Assembly: GCF_001540865.1 (NCBI RefSeq)
Contig: NC_033638.1
Coordinates: 2,809,257-2,873,256, forward strand
From: Ananas comosus
Lineage: Eukaryota > Streptophyta > Magnoliopsida > Poales > Bromeliaceae
Direction: 5' to 3'
DNA length: 64,000 bases
The notes beneath the pieces were generated by a model that ran no database searches, was not told the origin of the DNA, and worked only from the letters and a program-made list of their open reading frames with translations. Both the position numbers and the translations under genes were made by a program. Of this stretch, positions 55,405 to 64,000 are shown one piece after another (the first letter of the stretch is position 1; each line of letters starts with the position of its first letter).

Positions 55405-55701
55405 GCCTAAGGAGTGCTTAGAGGCATACATCATTCCTAAAGATGGTTAGCTATATGAAAATGCATCACATTGATTGTTTGTGGATTTCGTGAATGTAGG
55501 TTATTGGTTGTGATCCTATTGATATTGTTTGATCGATACGCCATACAAATACAAAATTGAATTTGTCAGTATAAGCAGAGGGATTTGTATTTGTGGAGGG
55601 TCTGTACGCCATGTGGGTCAGGCAATTCTTTTTTTTAAAAAAATGGTACGTTTTTCGTAACCTTTGGTTTCTAAAATGGCCTCGGGCGTGACAGATTAAA
55701 A

Positions 55702-55713
55702 TAGTATCAGAGA
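55702..55713 (+). promoter_or_regulatory. Degenerate primer binding site
   Basis: TAGTATCAGAGA, eight bases after the LTR end at 55693; TGGTATCAGAGC with two changes. Confidence 0.7.
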
Positions 55714-55889
55714 GTTAACAACTACAACTATATTCACAAGCTTTCTAATTGAACCACTGGTTAGGTTGACCTTAGCGAAACCATAAGATTGTCGGCATGT
55801 GTGAGCGAGTATTCGAGATCTAATCCTGAGGTTATTGAGCTTGTAAGTCTCGAGGGTTGATTATGTTTATTACCTCGTGTTTCATGTGC

Positions 55890-56660
55890 TTCAGGTTTTG
55901 GCGAGTACTCGTTCTGGTTTTGGAAGTAGGGGCAGTAATCAAGCAGGCTCTGAGCTGCGGGGTGTCGATAGGCGCACCTAGATGCTCAAGGAGTTGATGT
56001 TGGCCTTGTTAGGTCAGGTTACGGCCCTCTCAGAGATAGTTTAGCATATGACACAGTAGCAGGCTGCTTTTCCCGTTGTTCCCGCCCCGCCTCTAGCACA
56101 GGACACATGAGCCGCTGTGGGGCAATTCGCAGGCATTGTGCTTGGAGTGGCTATAGCCGCGGCTGCTACTGGGGGAGGGGGGTGCTAGAGTGCAGCTCGA
56201 GGATTCGGTAGCGGCCACTTGGGCAACTACGAAGGGGACGTCATTCCCTTGGGCTTTGTGATTTTGGTTATGATGATTTCCTTCCCTCTTTCTATTTTCG
56301 TAGGTGGCGGAGATTCTCGGACATTAGGGCAAACTTGGATAAGGGTGACTTGGCTACTTGGTGTAATATGACAAGCCTAGTTTAGCAACATAACTCCAGA
56401 TCTAAGGATTGGGAAGTATGGATCGATGTTGTGGTGGGACTCTTCAAAGAGTCTCAGGCATGGTATTAGGTCAGTGCTAATGTACGAGCGGGAGTTTGCC
56501 AATCTCATTAGCTATATTTTGTTCGTGTTCCAAAATGGGTACACAAGGGTTGGCTTTCATAGGATGTGTCGGGAGAATTTGCTAATTGAATCATCAGTGT
56601 GGGTGTTTCGACCTCCTGTTCGTTCATACGTCAAATTAGCGTGTTTTGGAACTGGTTAAG
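55890..56660 (+). pseudogene. Degenerate gag remnant
   Basis: Frame-broken coding with a gag N-terminal look (STRSGFGSRGSNQAG, LLGQVTALSEIV), many TAG stops in place of likely Gln, an Ala/Gly-rich linker and, at 56482-56511, the gag motif YEREFANLIS. No zinc knuckle is visible after it. 56700-57900 is unrecognised, probably decayed pol. Confidence 0.65.
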
Positions 56661-57939
56661 ATATGGTTTTAGTGTCAGGTCTCTATTGGTGCGCACACCA
56701 TGTGCAACCATCCCAACATCTAAGTTAGTGTGAGTGGGTTGGCTCAGAGGTTGGTCTAGTTTTGACTGTCGGCTTACAAAGTCGACGTTTTGACGGTGTT
56801 GATGCACTCTGGTGCAGTATAGAGGTATCGATTGACTTAGTATATGTGTCATGTCTCCAACTTGTCATTGGAGATGGATCTAGGGTAGTTTGTTCTTTTG
56901 ACAAGTACGTTGGCTGCAGACAACGTAGTGTCAAAAGTTGGGACTAAATATCCTATTAGCGGGACTATCAGGGTTGGGTCGGTGATTTTTCTTGCAAGAC
57001 AATCTCTGTAGACGGTCTTGTGGGAAGGCTAGAGTGGTGGTCATTTCTAGCCACGTAGTGCCTTTGAGTTACTCCCTAGCGGGTTTTGCGTAGTTGATTT
57101 ATCGTCACTGCATAGGGTGTGTACTCTAGTTGGATTTGGTTGCTTATTAGCTTTATAGTTATGCTTTGCACAGCTCAAAGGTTGGATTTGTTTGGTGTTC
57201 TCAGTCTTTTGCTAGGAGGTTTGGAACCACGATTGGTGAGTGGTTTGAACCTGATGATTGGTCAGAAGTCGTAGTATATGTTAGCATACAAGGTATACGA
57301 CTCGGCTTATCGTGAATACTTTGGGTTGGATGTTGTTCTAGTCACTTGGTGATAGGTACACCAGGGTCTCTTTAAGACTGGTATTCAGTGTTGCTAGAGA
57401 CATTGATCGCTAGGGTTCCTTGGGACGGCAATGACAGGGTCTTGTAAAGACAGATGTTGGGTATAACCGGTGGTTATGATCGCATGTTGCGATTAGCAAC
57501 CCTGTTCACCTAGTAACAAACATGCAAGGAATATATGTCATTTTGATTGTACCTAAACGAGCGATTGAGTAGGCTAAATTATCGAGTTCAATTAATAGTT
57601 GTAGCCTTGGACCTTGTGGCCTACGCGGAAGGTTAGGTCTTGGGCCTCGGGGAGTCAAATGCTATCGATGGATTTTCGATGGTAAAGGTTTGACTGTGGT
57701 AGTTTGTAATTGAGACTAGTGGGAGGCTATAGCCTCCGCGGCAAGTGTTGCTAACACGAGATTAGGGGCCTTGATGGCACGGCTTTATCACTATGTTTGG
57801 TGCATTAGCAGATGAAGGTGTGTATTAACGATCAGCAGTTAAGTTGCAACCCTAGTGCCTGGGCATAGATGAGAATTAGTCACATTAAACCTTGTTGTTC
57901 AACTAATTACCCTTGGTGGAGTTCACCTATAATACCAGT

Positions 57940-58473
57940 TATTAGGTGAGCTTCGAGGTGGCGCCGTACTAGGCTTTGTACGAACGTCGGTGTCATTCCC
58001 CGATCTTTGGGATGACTTGGGTGAACGCAAGGTTATCAAGCCAGACTTGGTGGAAGAAGTAAGGGATAAAGTCCACATCGTGAGACAATTGCTCTTGACT
58101 ACACAGAGTTGACAGAAAAGTTACGCGAACCCGAGCAAGCGCGACTTGGAGTTCCAGGTTGGGGAACATGTGTTGCTCAAGGTTGCTTCGTTAAAGGGGA
58201 TCAAACGACTCGGGTTGCGTGGCAAGCTTAACCCGCGGTTTATTGGAACGTTTGAGATCCTAGAGTATGTTGGTCCCGTAGCTTTTTGCCTGGCGCTTCC
58301 TCTTAGCTTGCCTGAGTTCACAATGTGTTTCATGTCTCTATGCCTCGCAAGTACGTTTGCGGCTCCTTTCTTGTGATCAACCTCACGGCTTTTAAGCCTT
58401 GCAAGGCTTTGAGCTTCAAGGAAGCTCCGGTGCAAATGTTGTTAAGGATTTTATAGGTTGGCGGATTTCGTAA
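57940..58473 (+). pseudogene. Integrase C-terminal remnant (Ty3/gypsy)
   Basis: Starts with SFEVAPY-stop-ALYERRCHSP, equivalent to the APFEALYGRKCRSP motif of the 18130 element. WDDLGERKVIKPDLVEEV follows in another frame, then QKSYANPSKRDLEFQVGEHVLLKV and the GPY/F-like NPRFIGTFEILEYVGPVAF (58221-58280). It ends in ALSFKEAPVQML, where a different LTR begins at 58474. The catalytic core is missing. Confidence 0.8.
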
Positions 58474-58668
58474 TGTTGAATGGAGTCTTGAAGAGTTGAT
58501 TGCAGAAGATTAAAGAAAAGATCTAAATTGAAGGAAAAAGACTCACTCGTAAAGTTCGGCACCTAAGGTATGAAGAAAAGATCATTTGTGATGAAGTTAT
58601 TTGATTAGAATAAGTTCAGAAAGCTTAGATTGCTTTAAAAAAACTTTACTGAACTTTTCTGTGTTCAG

Positions 58669-58915
58669 GGACCGGTCCCTGAGGTCAAGAGACCGGTTCC
58701 CCTAAGGTCCTCACTGCGTGAACCTTGATGCAACCGGTCCCCTGTGATGAGAGACCGGTTCCCGAACCTTGGTATTTCTGTCGCGCAGCGAGGGACCGTT
58801 CTCAAGCATGAGAGACCGGTTCCCGAACGTTGTGATTTTGGTCACGCAGTGAAGGACCGGTTCCTCACTTGAGAGACCGGTCTCTCACAGACCGGTCTCC
58901 TCGAGAAGACCGGTC
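58669..58915 (+). promoter_or_regulatory. ACCGGT palindrome cluster in a Copia-like LTR
   Basis: About ten GGGACCGGTCCC/GAGAGACCGGTT units ending ~70 bp before TATAAATA (58985-58992). Sequence and spacing copy those of the Ty3 LTRs. Confidence 0.65.
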
Positions 58916-58984
58916 TCTGAGGACGACACAGGTTTTTAAAAAGGACTTTTTGCAATCCTAGTCTACTTCTAAGTCTTCTAAACA

Positions 58985-58992
58985 TATAAATA
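58985..58992 (+). promoter_or_regulatory. LTR TATA box
   Basis: TATAAATA, consensus plant TATA box in the SIRE-like LTR, directly after the ACCGGT cluster. Confidence 0.7.
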
Positions 58993-59830
58993 AGCTATGT
59001 GGGTCATCTAAAAGTTTAAGGCTTTGAATATTTACTGATTCTAAACCCTAGAAACTTATTTTTTCCGTTTCAATGCTTTGATTCTCATAACGAGTTTCGA
59101 AAAACCAACAATCGACTTGGTTCTTCGATTTTACTTGAGATCTTCTTCGAGAATCAAGTTGATGTTTGATTAGAAGACAAACCCTCATAGCTTATGGGAT
59201 TCAAAGATTAAATCACCACAAATCTTCGATTCTACAAGCTCCGGAAGGAGGTTCGGCGCGTGGATCTCGCGTGAAGCCGAGGATTCGGTGGACGCTTCGA
59301 GGAGTTGAGGCGTTGACGCTGCGAGGAGTTGCAGCAAGGTCGATTGGTGGATTCCTATCGATCGAGGACCGGCAAAGATCACCATCAACAAGAAATCGGT
59401 AAATTGAGTCGTGTGTTTTTGTCGAAATCACTTGTACTCAAGTTTTCTTAGTGGATTTTCTTTGCGTGATCGGTCCCGTGGGTTTTTCACTCCGAATTGG
59501 AGTTTTCCCACGTTAAATTCTCGGTGTGCTGTTTTAATTTCCGCTATTTTGTTTTGTTTGCATCGAGATTTTTCGAGTTTGCCGGATTTACACCTATTCA
59601 CCCCCCTCTAGGTGTTACTTACCTTTTAGATCCTCGGGATCCATATCTTACAAATGTTGGCATGCGAGAAAAGGCTACTAAGGAATCAGACGATTCCTTA
59701 CGTGATGGTATTATGGGTAGGATCACAAAGTGCACGAAGTGACTTGGGGGTTAGAGTCGGTAATGTGAAATCGGTATCGAGTTTTGTTGTAGGAGAGGTG
59801 TAAGCAAGTTTTGGGGTTGAAACTTTTTTT

Positions 59831-59843
59831 AAAGGAAGGATGA
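59831..59843 (+). promoter_or_regulatory. Polypurine tract
   Basis: AAAGGAAGGATGA immediately before the 3' LTR start TGTCAGGACTGAG at 59844. Confidence 0.75.
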
Positions 59844-62800
59844 TGTCAGGACTGAGATTTTTTTTTCTATATAAATTTGACATATTTTTAAATATTATCA
59901 TGTGTATTTTAATTTTAAAACTGCACGTCAAATTCCAGTGAAAAATAATTTAAAATAAAGATTTTACGTGATTATTACTTTTCCTTTAAGTAAATAGTAA
60001 CTCATATTTCGAGAGAGGCCATTGAGTGTAGATGGCTTCTGTTGCGTACCTGACTCCGTTTCGGGTGATCCAATAGCTCATTTTTGACAGTCCGAATGTG
60101 CCGAACCCAACAGCGCTGACTGATTTTATGTTTGATATATGATTTTCGAGAATTGTGACTTTTATTGTAGATGGAGCAATTTATACACTATGTTTTTTCT
60201 TTTTAAACACAATCAGTGTTTCATTTTACGAGATAACCCATGGGCGGGGACTGTTCTATGAGAGAAAGTTGTTGGAGAGGGATTTGGGCTGCGAAATTTG
60301 TAAATTAGGGGATTTGGGGGTAAATTGTCAAGTATTAATATATATACTTGAGGATTAGGGTTTAATTAATCCTAACCCTAACCCTAATTCTCCCCCTCTC
60401 CCATCTGGTCGTCCTGAGATACGCCGCCACTAGCCGCCGGAGAATAGTAGGATCTCATTATCTCTTTCTCTCTCTCTTTCTCTCTCTATCTTTTTTTTTT
60501 TTTTTTACTGTGGAAGAGGGTGACCCGAGCCACTTGTTTTCAACCCCCACCGGCGTCACTACCCAACCCCCGAGCAACCGTCCCCGACCTTCCCTGGCGC
60601 CACCGTGCCTTGGGGAGCTGCCGCGGCCAAAGGAGAGGCCACAAACCTCGTGCAGCCATGGGGAGCCACCTAGCCACCGCCACTGCACAGCCCCACCTTT
60701 GACTGTCGCCGTCAGCCCCAGGGAGGGCACCGGTGCCGCCCCAACCATCCCCCCAAGCCGCCACTGCGCCGTGCCGTTCTGCCCTAGCCGCGACACAACC
60801 TTGGGCTCCATCCAGCAATCGCGCTGCTGCTGCCTCCTGCCACCGACCAGGTGTCCCGATCCATTCCTTTGGGTGCGGTGACCACCCTCTGGTCAAAGAT
60901 CATGCTGTCGTGCGGCCGGCAGTTCCCTGTTTGAGGCCCTAGCTCGGCCCAAACTTTTACTCGAGGCTGAGTTTTGGTGGGTTCGAATTTTCTACCACCA
61001 GAGACTTCGACGAGCTTCCGAAGCTTGAGTACCGCACTTCTCGGACCTTGTGGAGTGTCGTGTTCACCTTCGCTGTGATCCGCGAGGCTTCGGTGAGAGC
61101 AACAATCTAGGTTGCTTTTGGGATCAAGCCACTGGTGGATTTCTTGCTGTTTTGAAGCCTTCCGGCCGTCGATTGCACTTCGGACAGGGAGCACAAGCAT
61201 CCTTGCATCGACTCAAATCAAATTGACTGGTTGGTGGGATCCGTTTTGACACGGATCAGGGTAACAAGCTCGAAACTCATGTTTATGTATTAATTGTATA
61301 GTATTTAATGCTATAATAGGGTTTGTTGCATGTTTTATGCATTGTGGACGTCGTGCATTGCCCTGATAGCGTGAAGTCACTATTAACAATCTCTTGACTG
61401 ATCATCAAAGGTTTGGGAGTCGTTGCAGAGTTAAAACATGGCCCTACGACGTCGTTCGGTGGAAATTCGCTGAACGCATGTAGGTTAATTGGTGGGTTTT
61501 AGTGTTCTAGGGTTGTGGATAGCTTGGGAACCCTGCCTTCTCTTGTTGGCTGGTTGTTACTGCCATCCTCAATGTATGAAGGTGGCAGATTAGCGGCGAG
61601 AAGGTTTTGGAGCCTGTTTCGGATATTTCGGAAATTCGTTTTTGCAGTTTTTTGCGTAGTTGATTTTTTACTGTTTGTTGAGGGTTGTCGCTACCCTGGC
61701 ACTTCTTCTGGTGTGTTTGTGGACAGCGGTTAGTTACAATAGGGATCGAGGATTTGTGGAGTAATTTGTGGGTTCTAGAGGCATTCCGGTAAGTTCCAGA
61801 AGTTTTGGCGGGTTTTAGATGATCGATTTCAGTAGCCGTTTTGTTGGGTTATTTGGGAGTCTCTTTCGGATAGAGCTTCATTTAGTGGATCTTTCATAGG
61901 TCCGACAGATGGTTTCGCATGTGGTGCACTATAGGTAGGCATTTCGATCCGAAATTGGTTCAGCAGTGTACACTCGGTGACCTCTTCCCTTTCTTCTCTC
62001 TTATGATTGCCTACTTTATCATGCACATATATTGAATATCTTGCACTATATTGAATATTCATCGATCTACTCTACGATTACCTTGTCTTATAGTATCATG
62101 ATTACATATTGAGTATCTTGTCCACTATTCAGTTCTCATTAATCTATTCTATGGTTGTTCCATCTTGTAGAGCCGTGACCGATTTAGTGGGTTGAGTAGC
62201 ACTTTATTATTTGATTATCGTTGCATGACCTGGTGATATAGCGACATTCCTTCGGGAAGATAGATCTGATTTGGTCAGATATGGTTGTGATTGTTTTTTC
62301 GGCTTTTCGCCGTTGTTGGCTATTAAGCATATAACATCGGTCGCCACAGCTCATATGCATTTCACGTACACCAGCAGTTTGATCCACCGCAAAAGGATAT
62401 TTTTTTTAGAAAAGTGGTTGTACATCCGATCCGTGAGCTCAGCGGTCCTTTGCTGGATCATATACCAGGGAGACCCAGCGGTCTTTGCTAGGGTCACATC
62501 TCTATTAGAGCAGGAGTGGCATTGCCTGAGGTCTTTAGACCAATATGGTAGTTGATTAGGTATACTTGTATATTCTATTTCAGTTGACGCATAGTCATTT
62601 CTCTATCTCCTTTTGCAGTAATGGTTGTTCATACTATTGTTATAGATGTTTTCTTATTCAGTTATCATTGCTAGTGCACTAGTTTGACCACTGATTATAG
62701 TTGTTTATTGCCTATTATCTTATTTTACAGTAGTACCTCCTTTTGAGACTTTCGGTAGCTGCTATTTGTTGTTTTTATATTTGACTTACTTGTTACTACT

Positions 62801-63625
62801 GCTATTTATCCTTCCATCTGCCCGTGTGTACAACTTGCCTTCGTTGACTTGCAGTACCCACTGGGAGGGGGAAACTTGTTTACAACTTTACATGTTCTCA
62901 CCCCTAATCACTTTTTAGGTAACTCGGGCAGTAAGGGTCGGGACAGTACGTGAGGACGGCATAGCTAGATCGTGTTAGCGGTCCTTACCCCCGGTTCTTT
63001 TCCTTTTACTTCTTTTAGTAGACTAAATAATCGAATGATTCAATTAGATGATTGTTTATTATTACTTAAATAATAATTATGGACTTGTATGAGATTTCCA
63101 TTATGCATGTTCTCGGAGTTCTTCCAGATTTTAGTATATTGGTAAATGAAATATTATTATCTGGTTTTCTACCCCTCGACGTAGTCATTTTTCAAAAATT
63201 GAGTTTTTGAGTGGAAAACAATTTTGAAAAGGCTTTTCAAATGGTTTTTGATTAATGAATAATTAGACTTTAAAAACAAAGCTTCCGGATGGAAAGCATT
63301 TTTAATAGGATGATTGTTGTATTTTACATCGCATCATCCAGCGCCTAAGGAGTGCTTAGAGGCATGCATCATTCTTAAAAATGGTTAGCTGTATGAAAAT
63401 GTATCGCATTGATTGTTTGTGGATTCCGTGAATATAAGTTATGAGTTGTGATCTTGTTAATATTGTTTGATCGGTACACCGTAAAAATACAAAAGAGTCA
63501 TGTCAGTGTGGACATAGAGATTTGTATTTGTAGCGGGCTGAACGCCACGTGGGCCAGGCAATTCAAAAAGAAAAATGGCACATTTTCCGCAAGCTCTGAT
63601 TTCTAAAACAGTTCGGGGCGTGACA
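59844..63625 (+). repeat. 3' LTR of the degraded Ty3/gypsy element
   Basis: TGTCAGGACTGAGATTT...GGGGCGTGACA, 3782 bp, the longest LTR here. A TATATA (60339) is followed by a GC-rich leader (60500-60960). Frames in that leader (e.g. 60510-60881) are Pro/Arg-rich on both strands and are not called as genes. No ACCGGT cluster is obvious upstream of the TATA. Hairpin region CCCACTGGG...GTTCTCACCCC (62855-62905), TTTTTAG and box GACGGCATAGCTAGATCG (62956) lie near the end. Confidence 0.85.
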
Positions 63626-63733
63626 TAATATTATAAGGCACATATAATGGCGCTCATAAAAAACTCATAATCTAATGCGTTGACCAATCTCTCTTCTTAC
63701 ATGGTTACATTTCATTATCGGATATCAAGTTTC
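63626..63733 (+). other. Spacer between two related LTRs
   Basis: 108 bp with no recognised feature between the 3' LTR end and the next LTR start. Confidence 0.6.
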
Positions 63734-64000
63734 TGTAAGGACTGAGATTTTTTCTGTACAGATAAACTTTATGTTGACGATGTTTTTGTGTATAATTTAA
63801 TTACATAAACACTCGTCAAGTTTCAGAAGAAAACGAGTTAGGACGGAGGAGTTACGCATAATGACTTAAAGTGAATAGTAACTCCGGTTTTCCGGAGAAG
63901 CCAATGAGTAGAGTTGGCTTCTCGCGCGTATCGGGCTCCGTTCATAGCAATCCAATAGCTTGTTTTGAACAGTTCGGCTATTCTGGGACCAATGGCACTG
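63734..64000 (+). mobile_element. Start of another LTR, related to 59844
   Basis: TGTAAGGACTGAGATTT, aligning with 59844-60110 (shared AGTAACTC, GAGGCCATTGAGTG/GAAGCCAATGAGTA, CTCCGTT...ATCCAATAGCT). Truncated by the window end. Confidence 0.8.

Larger units (their letters stand above)
52240..55693 (+). repeat. 5' LTR remnant, interrupted by a solo LTR
   Basis: Own sequence is 52240-53000 and 55410-55693, about 1.04 kb of the LTR 3' part, ending CGGGCGTGACA. The conserved module is present: CCCACTGGG...GTTCTCACCCCC (52508-52551), TTTTTCAG (52560) and a diverged box GACGGCATAGCTAGATCG (52602). Confidence 0.82.
58474..59620 (+). mobile_element. Copia/SIRE-like solo LTR (approximate end)
   Basis: From TGTTGAATGGAGTC to about CACCCCCCTCTAGGTG (59600-59620), a 3' end typical of plant SIRE/Maximus Copia LTRs. 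It contains a strong ACCGGT cluster (58669-58915) and TATAAATA (58985). Unlike the Ty3 LTRs it lacks the hairpin/GGCAAGGG module. The exact 3' end and TSD could not be set (candidate left cgtaa), so solo status is inferred. Confidence 0.55.
52240..63625 (+). mobile_element. Degraded Ty3/gypsy element with two nested LTRs
   Basis: A 5' LTR remnant (52240-55693, interrupted) and a 3' LTR (59844-63625) share sequence (52240-53000 and 55410-55693 match about 62573-63625). Internal 55694-59843 holds gag and integrase remnants with most of pol missing. The left part of the 5' LTR was replaced by the gag-only element that ends at 52239. Much older than the 18130 element, judging by decay. Confidence 0.82.

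Noticed and set aside
60360..60395. CCTAACCCTAACCCTAA-like text, also AATCCTAATCCTAACA near 37430, as telomeric repeat
   Set aside because: Only two or three irregular units lacking the plant CCCTAAA period; lies in an LTR leader.
60458..60896. Overlapping 117-123-codon frames on both strands as genes
   Set aside because: GC-rich LTR leader; both strands open at once, Pro/Arg/Gly-rich, no domain.

Overview
The window is intergenic repeat sequence from a plant nuclear genome. I found no intact host gene. It is almost entirely long LTR retrotransposons nested inside one another: Ty3/gypsy-type LTRs of 2.4-3.8 kb, Copia fragments, a non-autonomous gag-only element and a TRIM. tRNA-iMet-type primer binding sites (TGGTATCAGAGC), a chromovirus-type integrase C-terminus and a TRIM beginning TGTCACACCCC all point to an angiosperm. 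A monocot is my guess, from overall texture only.

Layout. (1) 1-36930 is one degraded Copia element whose pol gene survives in three pieces (2177-3620, 9345-9679, 36683-36930). The first gap is a solo LTR (3621-9339) that itself holds another solo LTR (5899-8380). The second gap is a 27 kb stack: solo LTR A (9680-36682, +) holds solo LTR B (10469-30368, -), a solo LTR (30499-32952, -) and a solo LTR (33275-35880, +). LTR B in turn holds a solo LTR (10897-14032, +), a composite TRIM structure (15052-17959) and the only complete autonomous-type element, a Ty3/gypsy chromovirus (18130-28513). Nearly all joints show 5-bp target site duplications (TSDs), so the insertion order can be read. The left edge (1-2176) is two more nested minus-strand LTRs cut by the window start.

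(2) 36931-38180 is part of another Copia-like element. (3) 38181-52239 is a large gag-only element with no recognisable pol. It has a truncated 5' LTR, a PBS, a 5 kb leader made of several unrelated tandem arrays, a gag pseudogene split inside its zinc knuckle by a solo LTR (44863-47531), a PPT and a full 3' LTR. (4) 52240-63625 is a degraded Ty3/gypsy element with gag and integrase remnants. Its 5' LTR carries a minus-strand solo LTR and its pol carries a Copia/SIRE-like LTR. (5) A related LTR starts at 63734 and runs off the window.

How the parts work together. Only the 18130-28513 element has all of gag, protease, RT, RNase H and integrase, and it is inactivated by stops that are nearly all of C-to-T type. 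Three patterns cut across element families: ACCGGT palindrome clusters just upstream of LTR TATA boxes, a conserved hairpin plus GGCAAGGG box near the 3' end of nearly every LTR, and a splice-donor-like AGGTAAG shortly after the LTR promoter. The most striking local structure is an array of about 18 hairpins (38652-39436) with different stems around one conserved 9-nt loop.
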